A stretch of 64,000 bases of DNA from an uncultured Clostridia bacterium (GCA_944383465.1 CALWPQ010000033.1:1-64000); one strand, 5' to 3'. Counted from the stretch's first letter, positions 24,341 through 33,187 are shown. Translations and numbers: made by a program. Notes: generated by a model from the sequence alone, not told the origin.

Positions 24341-24930
24341 ACTCCAAAAAATTTTCAGAAGCCATAAGTAGGCTCGATACCCGGTATATAGATGAAGCTA
24401 TCGGTTACAAAAAAAAGAAAACTTATAAAAAACCTGTTTGGTTTAAACTGGGAGCTATGGCGGCTTGCTTATGCCTGGTTATTGCCGGTGGAGTAATGTT
24501 TGCACAAAATACTGGAGACAATATTCCAAATCCCGAAATTGTGCAAATCCCAAATCCATTTATCACTGTTACATCCGTTAAAGAAATGGAAGAATATCTT
24601 GACTTTAATGTTCCCGTTTTAGATAAAGAAGTCGAAACCTATTCTGTTCTTGTCGAGGACAGTTATCCTACAATGGGGCAAATAAACTACACAGATGGCT
24701 CGGAATTTCGCATAAAATATGGGAGTGGAGATATTAGCGGAATTTATGGCGGTACATTAGAGGAAAGCAAAGATATTGAGGGCGTAAAAGTTGATTATTA
24801 TAGATACACAGACGATACCGCACCGGAGCTTACCTATGCCGTTTGGGAACAGAGCGGATTTACTTTTAGCTATATATATAATAATGACAGTATTGCCGAT
24901 GTGGAAACTATAATTCAAGAATTTAAGTAA
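24337..24930 (+). CDS. Membrane-anchored putative anti-sigma factor
   Basis: 197 residues. The N-terminal 35 residues are cytosolic (MNSKKFSEAISRLDTRYIDE, then lysine-rich), followed by one transmembrane helix at about 38-56 (LGAMAACLCLVIAGGVMFA). The remaining 140 residues are outside the membrane, beta-rich and acidic (SVLVEDSYPTMGQINYTDGS). This topology and ATGA coupling to the ECF sigma gene are typical of anti-sigma/sensor pairs in Firmicutes, though no zinc-binding anti-sigma motif (HxxxCxxC) is present. The signal is unknown. A strong terminator follows. Confidence 0.8.
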   Translation: MNSKKFSEAISRLDTRYIDEAIGYKKKKTYKKPVWFKLGAMAACLCLVIAGGVMFAQNTGDNIPNPEIVQIPNPFITVTSVKEMEEYLDFNVPVLDKEVETYSVLVEDSYPTMGQINYTDGSEFRIKYGSGDISGIYGGTLEESKDIEGVKVDYYRYTDDTAPELTYAVWEQSGFTFSYIYNNDSIADVETIIQEFK

Positions 24931-24962
24931 ATCTTTCTACTGTCCATAATCGACTATTTACT

Positions 24963-25010
24963 AAAAGAGCAGCTATTTTCAATCAAGAAAACGACTGCTC
25001 TTTTTTGCGC
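24963..25010 (+). terminator. Rho-independent terminator after the sigma/anti-sigma operon
   Basis: AAAAGAGCAG / CTGCTCTTTT stem with an inner TTTTC/GAAAA helix and a T run. Confidence 0.9.
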
Positions 25011-25105
25011 CGACAGTAAGAAAGAAGCGGCCCTCCCTCACAAAACTTACCGGAGATCATCTTTTTAATAAAAGTGCTTCCCAAAAAGCTATTTTTTTGG
25101 TATTA

Positions 25106-25591
25106 TCACTCGACGATTACATCTGCAAAGGTGTACCTGATAACTTTTGCAAGATCGGCAGGTGCGAGCTCCACCTGATAGCCGATTTTTCCGGCGCTGA
25201 AAATAATCTTCGGAAGCTCAGATGCAGATGTATGAATGACAGTTACAAACTGCTTCTTCATACCAATCGGCGAGCACCCACCGTGCACATAACCCGTAAG
25301 AGGCAGCAGCTCTTTTGATTTAAGCATTTCTATTGCCTTTTCTCCGGCGGCTGACGCTGCTTTTTTTAGATCGAGCTCTTCTGCCACCGGTATCATAAAA
25401 ACATAATGCTCTCCCGTCCTGCCTGTGGTCACAAGCGTCTTGAATACCGCCGCCGGATCCTGCCCGAGCGCGCTTGCTACTTCAACACCGCTTATAGCAT
25501 CGGTATCCGCGTAGCTATAGCTTCCGTACGGTACTTTCTTCTGATCGAGAATGCGCATTACATTAGTCTTTTCCGTCTTATCTTTCGCCAT
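25106..25591 (-). CDS. ybaK: Cys-tRNA(Pro)/Cys-tRNA(Cys) deacylase, YbaK/EbsC family
   Basis: 161 residues. It clears Cys mischarged on tRNA(Pro). The YbaK hallmark GYVHGGCSPIGMKK is present, along with FKTLVTTG (KTL lysine) and the late SAGKIGYQVELAP. Full family length. The ATG lies inside the end of scpB (14-base overlap), with GGAGG within scpB codons, so translation is coupled. It is the last gene of the scpA-scpB-ybaK transcript. Confidence 0.95.
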   Translation of the reverse strand: MAKDKTEKTNVMRILDQKKVPYGSYSYADTDAISGVEVASALGQDPAAVFKTLVTTGRTGEHYVFMIPVAEELDLKKAASAAGEKAIEMLKSKELLPLTGYVHGGCSPIGMKKQFVTVIHTSASELPKIIFSAGKIGYQVELAPADLAKVIRYTFADVIVE

Positions 25592-26387
25592 TTTCTTCCT
25601 CCGATGCGCCTGCGGCTTTATCCATTATACCCTCCGTCTCATAAGGCAGCTCCTCTGCGGCAGGCGCCGCACATTCTTCCTTTGCTGCCGCGTTTACATT
25701 TTCAGTGCTGCCTGCGCTCGATTCCTCCTCGGAATAACCGGCGGCATTTATACCGAAAGCACCGCCTGAATCCATATCCTCGTTCATCAAACTACCCGAA
25801 AGATCAAATTCCACCTGCTGCGCGTCCGGCTCTCCTGTCTCTATACCCTCATCTCTTACCGCAATCACTCCCTCAATATCGTCTATATCCGGCAGTTCTT
25901 TTATATTCGTAAATCCGAAGCTTCTGAGAAATGTATCGGTCGTACCATAGAGTATCGGACGGCCTATTCCCGCCGAACGTCCTACTTCCGCAATCAATTC
26001 TTTTTTTTCGAGACCCTCGAGTACTCTGTCACACTTTATGCCGCGTATCGCTTCAACCTCGCTTCTCGTAACCGGCTGCTTATACGCAACTATAGCCAGC
26101 ACCTCGAGCGCCGACTGCGACAAGCGTTTTTGCTTCACAGGAGTACAAAGCCTCTCTATGTACTCGCTGTTATCCGCCAAAGTTACAAACTGAAAAGCCT
26201 TATTTACCTCGCGGATTCTGATGCCGCGCCCTTCCTCCTCGTACTCTCTCTCAAGCTCCTTAAAGCACTCATACGCTTCTTTCCAATTTATATTCACAAC
26301 CTCCGCCGCTGTTTTGGCGGAAAGCGGCTCTCCCCAAGTAAACATCATAGATTCAAGCGCCGATTTTATGCTTTTTCTACTTGTCAT
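25578..26387 (-). CDS. scpB: Segregation and condensation protein B
   Basis: 269 residues. It is the winged-helix partner of the SMC-ScpA condensin ring. The conserved core, residues 1-180, includes SALEVLAIVAYKQPVTRSEVEAIRG, ELIAEVGRSAGIGRPILYGTT and FLRSFGFTNIKELP. About 85 extra residues at the C terminus are acidic and low complexity (Glu, Ala, Ser, Gly), more than the usual tail. AGGAGG precedes the ATG at 26387. It lies downstream of scpA by 81 bases and overlaps ybaK. Confidence 0.95.
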   Translation of the reverse strand: MTSRKSIKSALESMMFTWGEPLSAKTAAEVVNINWKEAYECFKELEREYEEEGRGIRIREVNKAFQFVTLADNSEYIERLCTPVKQKRLSQSALEVLAIVAYKQPVTRSEVEAIRGIKCDRVLEGLEKKELIAEVGRSAGIGRPILYGTTDTFLRSFGFTNIKELPDIDDIEGVIAVRDEGIETGEPDAQQVEFDLSGSLMNEDMDSGGAFGINAAGYSEEESSAGSTENVNAAAKEECAAPAAEELPYETEGIMDKAAGASEEENGER

Positions 26388-26468
26388 CTATTCGTTTTCC
26401 TCCTTTATCTGTTCTGCGGCTTTTATGGCCCTATCGCGCCCCTGTCTTAAATGCTGCCGCCTAATCAT

Positions 26469-27254
26469 TTATTCCTTTGCCTGTGCCGCATCTATAGCCG
26501 CCGCATCCAGCGTATCAAGCGCACTTTCCTTTGTTATCACTATTTTTTCAAAATTTGCCCGCTGCTCAAGTCCAACTGCTTTCGATTTTGCCATCTCAAG
26601 AAGCGATGTAAAGGTCACCACTTTGTTATATCTATCCCTGTCTTCTTCTACAAGCTCATCGAATGTCACGCTTGTCTTGTTTTTGCGTGCAAAAAATGAT
26701 TTTATATAGGAAATTTTCTGCTCTATTGAAATTCTCTGGCGCTCCAGCCGCATATAATGCCTGCGCACATCCTCAATCTTTTTCTTTCTGTAAAGAAATA
26801 AATTAAATGCATTTACAAAACTGTCGATATCCATCAGGAAATACTCGTCCGGCGCTTCCGTATACATAGAAATGTCCTCCTGCGGTTTTTCATAAACGCG
26901 CAGCGAATACTCCTCCGCATCGGCAAGCATCGCTGCGGCTTGCTTAAATTTCTTATATTCAAGCAGCTTCTCCACAAGTTCTGTACGCGGATCCTCAGCC
27001 TCGATCACATTGCTGTCCGTGCCGACACGCGGCAGCAGCATCTTTGACTTTATCTCGATAAGCGACGCTGCAAGAACCATAAATTCCGTAGCCACGGCAA
27101 CCTCTCTACGCTCCATTTCATCAATATATTCGAGGTACTGCGTCACAATCTCCGCCACATTTATGTCGTATATGTTCATCTGCGCGTTTTCAATCAGATA
27201 AACGAGAAGATCAAACGGTCCCTCAAAAACATTAAGCTTTACTTTATAGCTCAT
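26469..27254 (-). CDS. scpA: Segregation and condensation protein A
   Basis: 261 residues, the kleisin that bridges the SMC heads. The N terminus YKVKLNVFEGPFDLLVYLIE is diagnostic, as is EFMVLAASLIEIKSKMLLP. The C-terminal winged helix (VTFTSLLEMAKSKAVGLEQ) contacts the SMC head. It is the first gene of the scpA-scpB-ybaK operon; the start at 27254 matches the family. Confidence 0.96.
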   Translation of the reverse strand: MSYKVKLNVFEGPFDLLVYLIENAQMNIYDINVAEIVTQYLEYIDEMERREVAVATEFMVLAASLIEIKSKMLLPRVGTDSNVIEAEDPRTELVEKLLEYKKFKQAAAMLADAEEYSLRVYEKPQEDISMYTEAPDEYFLMDIDSFVNAFNLFLYRKKKIEDVRRHYMRLERQRISIEQKISYIKSFFARKNKTSVTFDELVEEDRDRYNKVVTFTSLLEMAKSKAVGLEQRANFEKIVITKESALDTLDAAAIDAAQAKE

Positions 27255-27831
27255 ATTTTCTCCCCATCATTAAGATGCATTAAACCTCTGAAAAAGGCTC
27301 TTAACCTTTTAAGTATAACAATATTTTTGCAGAAGTGCAAGAATCAGAGTTATATTTCAATACTACGTTTCACGCGTATCAGTACGTAAAACCCTTAAAT
27401 TCTTCAAAGCGCTTAACATTCTCGGCGCGGCTCAAAGCGTATATATCACAGATAATTTTATATAACAAATATCAAACAGGCCTTCGCCAATCCCTGCTCT
27501 TACCGAGGGCAAAATCTAAATTCAGCAAGCCCTGCTATAACTTCTCAAAAATTCGTTTCTTAGATATATGTAGTTTCTATGCACCTGCTTTATGAAAACA
27601 GCGGGCGATGAAGCATCTCTATACTGCCTGATGTCTGCGGAAAAGCAGACAACCGCACGCACAAAAACTTAAATATAAAATAACCTCAAAGCCATAAATT
27701 TACCAAAAATGCTTATTTTTCTTTTTAAATAATATTTTCACTATGGTTGATTTTCTTAAGCGATTATGATAAATTGTAGTTGACAGAATATTATGCAATA
27801 TTTTTTATTTTCATAGGGAGGATTTATTAAT
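27255..27831. other. 577-base intergenic region upstream of the C_GCAxxG_C_C gene
   Basis: No convincing gene or known RNA. A GC-richer island at about 27590-27660 has a short hairpin (GTCTGC at 27633-27638 with GCAGAC at 27645-27650). The last 90 bases hold likely promoter elements for the next gene: TTGATT about 17 bases before TAAATT near 27770, and a TTGACA at about 27781. The rest is AT-rich and featureless. Confidence 0.5.
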
Positions 27832-28350
27832 ATGAAGGATTATACTAAGTTATCTGCTTCGGAAAAAGAAGCCCTTGTAAAAAAAGCAAGCGAATCTGCT
27901 TACAACTATGAAAAGACTTACGGAAGCTGTGCACAGTCGTGCCTCGGCGGACTACGAGATGCGTTTCCGGATCTCGGCGTTACAGACGAAATGTTTAAAA
28001 CCTCTTACGGTCTGGCCGGCGGCTGCGGATGCTGCCTCGAGGGTACATGCGGAGCGCTTTCCGGCGCTGCTATGGCAATAAGCATCTTAAACGGACGCGA
28101 TAAGGATCATATGGATGACGACTTCAGTGCGTGCTACGACAAAATAAAGAAAGTTATTGCGAATTTCAGGAGCAAGTACGGCGTAACCTGCCGCGAAGTG
28201 CAGACTGCAATGCTCGGAGACTGCTACGATTTCTTCACTGAGGAAGGCGAAGCGGGCTACAATGCAAAAGACGGCGACGAGAACTGCGCTAAGGCTGTCG
28301 GCTACTCGACAAAGCTCGTTGCGGAAATGATAGTAAACGGTGAACTGTAG
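27832..28350 (+). CDS. C_GCAxxG_C_C family redox-type protein
   Basis: 172 residues. The family pattern is visible: GSCAQSCLGGLRDAF (Cys 33, 37 region), GLAGGCGCCLEGTCGALSGAA (the GCAxxG-type core) and later single cysteines in TCREVQ, GDCYDF and ENCAKAVGY. The family is widespread in anaerobes, with probable redox or metal function, and is not biochemically settled. GGGAGG lies 10 bases upstream. Monocistronic with a terminator. Confidence 0.9.
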   Translation: MKDYTKLSASEKEALVKKASESAYNYEKTYGSCAQSCLGGLRDAFPDLGVTDEMFKTSYGLAGGCGCCLEGTCGALSGAAMAISILNGRDKDHMDDDFSACYDKIKKVIANFRSKYGVTCREVQTAMLGDCYDFFTEEGEAGYNAKDGDENCAKAVGYSTKLVAEMIVNGEL

Positions 28351-28398
28351 AGCGCAAGAGACACAAAAATACACACTACATACATATTATAAAAAATG

Positions 28399-28442
28399 AA
28401 ACGGCAAAGCTATGAATTTTCTCAGCGCTCTGCCGTTTATTT
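28399..28442 (+). terminator. Rho-independent terminator
   Basis: AAACGGCA (28399-28406) pairs with TGCCGTTT (28431-28438), with an inner AGC/GCT helix, then ATTTT. Confidence 0.8.
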
Positions 28443-28583
28443 TACTTCATTATATTTTTGCACAGATGCTGCGCAAAAATCGGATGTAAACCATCGTCCA
28501 CGTCCTATATCTTTTTCCCCAATTCACTTTTGTGTTCCCTAAGAAAACATTATTCCACTTTGTATATTCATTTGCAGCAGCGT

Positions 28584-28775
28584 TTATTTTCCCTTTCTGC
28601 AAGGAGCTGCAAACAGCAGCACCATGATTAAAATGTAAACGGCATAAATGAAATATGTTATGGTATTGCTCCAAGGGAAACTTGCTGTTGGATGTGTGAT
28701 AGCAAACACAAAAAATGCGATTGCAGCAATAAGCATAATCGACGCGATAATTCTGGATTTTTTCTTAAACGACAT
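28584..28775 (-). CDS. Small two-helix membrane protein, unknown function
   Basis: 63 residues: a basic start (MSFKKKSRIIA), a first hydrophobic helix at about 10-27 and a second at about 38-57, ending in a basic tail CRKGK. AGGAG lies about 10 bases before the ATG, which supports translation. No family recognised. It stands alone between the C_GCAxxG_C_C gene and the TauE-like exporter. Confidence 0.6.
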   Translation of the reverse strand: MSFKKKSRIIASIMLIAAIAFFVFAITHPTASFPWSNTITYFIYAVYILIMVLLFAAPCRKGK

Positions 28776-28870
28776 AATTATACGCTCCTATTCATTATGA
28801 TTTGCCTGGTATATAGAGCAAAATTGAGACTATCTTTTTAAACCCTTATAAAGCTATCTGCCTCCAGCTT

Positions 28871-29659
28871 TCAACGCAGATACTTAAAAATATTATAAAC
28901 ATTTATGCATATAATCAGCACCATACAAGCCTCCAACAAAAAGTTCGCCTGTTTATTATCTATGCGCTTGCTTATGCGTCTTCCTATTTCACTTCCTATT
29001 ATGCCGAAAAGCCCCATACCTATCAAAATTATTGGATCAAAATCCGGTATACCGCCCGTTATTACCGTCTTCAGCGTACTCGCAAGCTGGCTAAAAAGCA
29101 CTACAAACAAGCTGTTCTGCGTTGCCTTTTTCGTCGGCATCGAGAAAAAATACGTAAGTGCCGCCACATTAAACGGCCCGCCGCCGATACCGAGAAATGC
29201 TCCCAGCATTCCGAGAAGCAGCCCAATGACAAAGCTTACCGCTCGCGACTCTGCTTGTCTTGACTTTAATTTGTCTTTTCTGATTGTATAAATCAGCGTC
29301 AAAAAAGTCGCGGCCAAAAGCAGACACGCCTGTACGCCGCCAGCCATATTCCTGTCAGCAAAAAGCTCCGCCACAGCTATGTACATTTCCTTACCGAGCA
29401 GACCTCCTACAGCAGCTGCAAGTGCGAATATCGGCGTGCGCTTCATATCAAGCACATCTTCTTGCCTATAAAGAGCCCTGCTCACGCTCCAGCCGCTCAT
29501 AGCAATTACAGTGCAGCCCGATAAAAAGGTTATCGTATCTACGGTCATAACACCTGTCGCATCAAGCACCGGTTTTATGATAATACCGCCGCCCATGCCG
29601 CATATCGTGCCCAGCACGCAGGCAAAACATGTAACCGCATAACAAATTAAATAAACCAT
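28871..29659 (-). CDS. Sulfite exporter TauE/SafE family permease
   Basis: 262 residues, about eight hydrophobic segments. Two family repeats are visible: GTICGMGGGIIIKPVL near the N terminus and GMLGAFLGIGGGPFNVAAL in the second half. Members export organosulfur or sulfite-like anions; specificity is unknown. The gene starts 3 bases after the nadA stop, so it is co-transcribed with nadA and probably shares NiaR control, which is an unusual association. Confidence 0.9.
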   Translation of the reverse strand: MVYLICYAVTCFACVLGTICGMGGGIIIKPVLDATGVMTVDTITFLSGCTVIAMSGWSVSRALYRQEDVLDMKRTPIFALAAAVGGLLGKEMYIAVAELFADRNMAGGVQACLLLAATFLTLIYTIRKDKLKSRQAESRAVSFVIGLLLGMLGAFLGIGGGPFNVAALTYFFSMPTKKATQNSLFVVLFSQLASTLKTVITGGIPDFDPIILIGMGLFGIIGSEIGRRISKRIDNKQANFLLEACMVLIICINVYNIFKYLR

Positions 29660-29662
29660 AAC

Positions 29663-30580
29663 TTATCCAAGCTTCAGCATCATATCAATACACTTTCTCG
29701 CTTTCGTCATCACTTCACCAGAAAGCACGATTTCTTCGCCGCCTATACCTCGCACACAGTTATAGACCTCACCGAGTGTTGTCAGCTTCATATTCATACA
29801 CACGCATCCCTTTGAGAGCGGATAGAAACGCTTGTCCGGGCACTCGAACTGCAGATGCTGCACAATGCTGTTTTCTGTACCGATAATAAATTCTGAGGCG
29901 CTGCTGTTTCTCGCATAATCCATAATACCCGTGGTGCTTCCGATATAATCTGCAAGCTTTGCTACCTCAGGCACACACTCAGGATGAACAAGAAGCTCTG
30001 CCGCAGGATGCAGCTTCTTTGCCGCCTCGACATCGCGCACAGTCATTTTAGCGTGCGTCGGACAGCCGCCGTGCACGAGCTTTATATTCTTTTCCGGCAC
30101 CTGTTCAGCTACCCAGGCGCCAAGATTGCAGTCCGGAATAAAAAGAATATTTTTATTCTCAATATTTTTTACAATCTTCACCGCTGATGACGATGTCACG
30201 CACACATCGCACCGCGCTTTGAGCTCCGACGTTGTATTTATGTATGCGACCACCGTATAATCAGGGTACTGTTCTTTCATCGCGCGCAGCATTTCAAGGT
30301 CTATCTGCTCCGCCATCGGACAACCCGCCTGCGGATGCGACAGAATTGTCTTTTTATCCGGCGAAAGGAGCTTTACCGTTTCCGCCATAAAACGTACACC
30401 GCACATCAGTATTGTGCTCTGCGGCGCCTTTGCCGCCTCAAGCGAAAGACCGTAAGAATCGCCCACATAATCAGCTACTTCAAGTATATCCTGGCTCTGA
30501 TACGCGTGTGCAAGTATGCAAATATCATTTTCTTTTTTCAGCCTCAGAATCTCATCCTGAAGCTCCCTCGTTGTAAACAT
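29663..30580 (-). CDS. nadA: Quinolinate synthase A
   Basis: 305 residues from the ATG at 30580 (GGAAAGG about 9 bases upstream); the frame is open further but without a site. It condenses iminoaspartate and dihydroxyacetone phosphate to quinolinate using a [4Fe-4S] cluster. The three cluster cysteines appear in MCGVRFMAET, in VTSSSAVK/CNLGAW/GGCPTHAKM and in SKGCVCMNM. The HAYQS motif is at the N terminus. It is divergent from nadB-nadC and shares one operator/promoter region with them. Confidence 0.97.
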   Translation of the reverse strand: MFTTRELQDEILRLKKENDICILAHAYQSQDILEVADYVGDSYGLSLEAAKAPQSTILMCGVRFMAETVKLLSPDKKTILSHPQAGCPMAEQIDLEMLRAMKEQYPDYTVVAYINTTSELKARCDVCVTSSSAVKIVKNIENKNILFIPDCNLGAWVAEQVPEKNIKLVHGGCPTHAKMTVRDVEAAKKLHPAAELLVHPECVPEVAKLADYIGSTTGIMDYARNSSASEFIIGTENSIVQHLQFECPDKRFYPLSKGCVCMNMKLTTLGEVYNCVRGIGGEEIVLSGEVMTKARKCIDMMLKLG

Positions 30581-30739
30581 ATTTCTAACCTTTCCTATCT
30601 TGTTCTCGTAAACCTTGATGATCCCGTAACCCGGCAGCAAAGCGCCGATGAATTTACCAATAAATCAGCAAAATCAATAAAATAACTGACCTGATTATAT
30701 AAAAACTCTCGCTTTCTGTCAATACACAGCTTTACATTT

Positions 30740-30768
30740 ATCATAACAACTGTCTTGTCATATGACAA
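30740..30768 (-). promoter_or_regulatory. nadA promoter using the shared palindrome as -35
   Basis: On the minus strand TTGTCA (30763-30768), 17-bp spacer, TATGAT (30740-30745). The -35 box is one half of the palindrome at 30755-30768. Confidence 0.78.
30755..30768. promoter_or_regulatory. Perfect 14-bp palindrome, probable NiaR operator
   Basis: TTGTCATATGACAA is a perfect palindrome. Each half forms the -35 element of one of the two divergent promoters (nadA leftward, nadBC-niaR rightward). A dimeric repressor here would block both. NiaR, encoded at the end of the nadBC transcript, is the natural candidate, by analogy with the B. subtilis nicotinate-responsive repressor. Confidence 0.75.
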
Positions 30769-30783
30769 CTCTTATGTTATAAT
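30755..30783 (+). promoter_or_regulatory. nadB-nadC-niaR promoter using the shared palindrome as -35
   Basis: TTGTCA (30755-30760), 17-bp spacer, TATAAT (30778-30783) on the plus strand. Confidence 0.85.
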
Positions 30784-30890
30784 TATCCGGTAACATCATA
30801 AATACAATATGCACAGTTCCTGCCGCAGTACAAATCTTATTACCGCGTCTTGAAATCCGCATACAATCAAAGGAAAGAGAATTTTATATT

Positions 30891-32201
30891 ATGAAAACCG
30901 ATGTTTTAATTGTCGGAAGCGGCTGCAGCGGCCTTTACTGCGCGCTCAGGCTTCCGCGGGAAAAGAAAATTACTATTATCACCAAAGCCGATCTCGAAAG
31001 CAGCGATTCATTTCTCGCTCAGGGCGGAATATGCGTACTGCGCGGCGAGGCTGACTACGATGCTTATTTTGAAGACACTATGCGCGCCGGACACTACGAA
31101 AATGACAAAACCTCAGTCGATATTATGCTGCGCTCATCACAGCGCGTTATCGCAGACCTTGTAGACTGCGGCGTGCTGTTTGAACGCGACAAAGACGGAG
31201 CCTTTCTATATACACGCGAGGGCGCGCATTCAAATAACCGCATTCTGTTCCACAAAGACATCACCGGAAAGGAAATCACGAGTAAGCTCCTTGCCGCAGT
31301 CAAAAAGCTTCCTAATGTCACGATAATTGAAAATACAACGCTTCTCGATGTCATCGAGCATGAAAGCACATGCTTTGGCGCGGTTGTCCGCAATGCAGCC
31401 GGAAATACAGAAATCATCGAAGCCGATTTTACCGTGCTTGCAACAGGCGGCATCGGCGGCCTGTTCCGCCACTCGACAAATTTCCGCCATCTGACAGGTG
31501 ATGCGCTTGCCATAGCTGTAAAGCACGATATTGAACTCGAAAACATCAATTATATACAGGTACATCCAACAACTTTTTATTCACCGCAAAATAAAGACCG
31601 CAGCTTTCTCATCTCCGAATCTGTACGCGGTGAAGGAGCAAAGCTCTACGGTAAGGATATGAAGCGTTTTGCCGACGAGCTGCTTCCAAGAGACAAGCTC
31701 ACCTCTGCAATACGTGAGCAGATGAAAAAAGACGGCACTGAATTTGTCTGGGAAGATTTAAGAACAATCCCGCCGGATGAGCTTTACGGCCATTTCCCCA
31801 ATATAATCGCGCACTGCGCCGAAATGGGCTATGACGTAACAAAAGAATGCATTCCCGTAGTGCCTGCACAGCACTATTTTATGGGCGGCATCAAAGTGGA
31901 CTACGAAAGCCGCACCACGATGACAAGCCTCTATGCTGTAGGTGAAACAGCCTGCAACCGCGTACACGGCAGAAATCGCCTCGCCAGCAATTCGCTTCTT
32001 GAAAGTATGGTATTTTCCGGCAGAGCCGCAGATGATATCGCAGAAAAAAGTGAATCACAGGCAGAAAAGGCAGAGGCAAAAACACAAGCCATCGGCGCTG
32101 TAGACCTTTCAATTTATAAAAATTACGACAAAATCAAAGAAGAATATAAATCACTTGTTCTCGGCGCCATAGAAAAGGCGAACGCTATCAATCCGTTTTA
32201 A
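30891..32201 (+). CDS. nadB: L-aspartate oxidase
   Basis: 436 residues. It oxidises aspartate to iminoaspartate; in anaerobes the flavin is reoxidised with fumarate. The FAD motif DVLIVGSGCSGLYCAL starts the protein; SFLAQGGICVL, HSNNRILFHKDITGKEI, ATGGIGGLFRHSTN and the substrate motif VHGRNRLASNSLLE follow. It is shorter than E. coli NadB (540) because the C-terminal helical domain is reduced, as in several Clostridia. First gene of nadB-nadC-niaR. Confidence 0.96.
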   Translation: MKTDVLIVGSGCSGLYCALRLPREKKITIITKADLESSDSFLAQGGICVLRGEADYDAYFEDTMRAGHYENDKTSVDIMLRSSQRVIADLVDCGVLFERDKDGAFLYTREGAHSNNRILFHKDITGKEITSKLLAAVKKLPNVTIIENTTLLDVIEHESTCFGAVVRNAAGNTEIIEADFTVLATGGIGGLFRHSTNFRHLTGDALAIAVKHDIELENINYIQVHPTTFYSPQNKDRSFLISESVRGEGAKLYGKDMKRFADELLPRDKLTSAIREQMKKDGTEFVWEDLRTIPPDELYGHFPNIIAHCAEMGYDVTKECIPVVPAQHYFMGGIKVDYESRTTMTSLYAVGETACNRVHGRNRLASNSLLESMVFSGRAADDIAEKSESQAEKAEAKTQAIGAVDLSIYKNYDKIKEEYKSLVLGAIEKANAINPF

Positions 32202-32250
32202 TAAACAAACTCACAATATAAATAAACAAAACTGAAAGGAATCTTTAATT

Positions 32251-33111
32251 ATGTTTGATCCCGTAACACTTAAATTAAATGTAGATCCGCTCATTATGAG
32301 CGCCCTCCGCGATGATATTTCCGGAGAAGACGTATCGACAAACAGCGTTATGCCGCATGCTCAGGCAGGCGAAGCCGACCTTATCTGCAAAGAAGACGGT
32401 ATCATCTGTGGACTGCAAGTTTTTGAACGTGTTTTTTTGCTGCTCGATAATGCCACAACGGCTGAATTCTTTGTAAATGACGGCGACGCCGTTAAAAAAG
32501 GCCAGCTTCTCGGAAAAATCCGCGGCGATATCCGCATCCTTCTATCCGGTGAGCGTACGGCTTTAAATTATCTCCAGCGCATGAGCGGCATCGCAACATA
32601 CACGCATTCGGTTGTCAGCCTTCTCGACGGTACGAGTATCAAGCTTCTCGACACCAGAAAAACATCGCCGAATAACCGCATATTTGAAAAATACGCAGTG
32701 CGCGCAGGAGGGGGAAATAATCACAGGTACAACCTCTCAGACGGAGTTATGCTGAAAGATAACCATATCGGCGCCGCCGGAGGCGTAAAGAATGCTGTTT
32801 TAATGGCCAAGGCATACGCGCCTTTTGTCCGCAAAATTGAAGTCGAAGTTGAAAATATGAATATGGTAAAAGAAGCTGTCGCAGCCGGCGCTGATATCAT
32901 AATGCTCGACAATATGACTCACGAGCAGATGAAAGAAGCTATTTCATACATCGCGGGCAGAGCCGAAGTTGAAGTTTCAGGAAACGTCACTAAAGAAAAT
33001 ATTATCGCACTCGCAGATCTCGGCGTAGATTACATTTCGAGCGGCGCGCTTACACATTCCGCTCCTATCCTCGATATTTCACTCAAAAATCTGCATCCGA
33101 TTACCGAGTAA
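32251..33111 (+). CDS. nadC: Nicotinate-nucleotide pyrophosphorylase (carboxylating)
   Basis: 286 residues. It converts quinolinate and PRPP to nicotinate mononucleotide. Conserved parts are DDISGEDVSTNSV, GERTALNYLQRMSGIAT, DTRKTSPNNR (substrate arginines), AVRAGGGNNHRYNLSDGVMLKDNHI and VEVSGNVTKENI. It lies 49 bases after nadB on the same transcript; AAAGGA precedes the ATG. Confidence 0.97.
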   Translation: MFDPVTLKLNVDPLIMSALRDDISGEDVSTNSVMPHAQAGEADLICKEDGIICGLQVFERVFLLLDNATTAEFFVNDGDAVKKGQLLGKIRGDIRILLSGERTALNYLQRMSGIATYTHSVVSLLDGTSIKLLDTRKTSPNNRIFEKYAVRAGGGNNHRYNLSDGVMLKDNHIGAAGGVKNAVLMAKAYAPFVRKIEVEVENMNMVKEAVAAGADIIMLDNMTHEQMKEAISYIAGRAEVEVSGNVTKENIIALADLGVDYISSGALTHSAPILDISLKNLHPITE

Positions 33112-33187
33112 AACATATAAAAAATTTTTGACTGTGAATATTTTATCACATAAGTGGTACAAAAAACTATGAAAGGAGGTCCGCTGT

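Noticed and set aside
27590-27660. CTGATG followed by a short stem, considered as a hammerhead ribozyme
   Set aside because: The conserved GAAA after stem II is missing and no stem III cleavage site could be drawn.
27520-27665. A 47-codon minus-strand frame with VHRNYIYLRN, considered as a LytTR-domain remnant
   Set aside because: Similarity is limited to a few residues, and there is no ribosome site or neighbouring histidine kinase.
28450-28674. A 74-codon minus-strand frame overlapping the 63-aa membrane protein
   Set aside because: The 63-aa frame has the ribosome site and a clean two-helix pattern; the other frame has neither.
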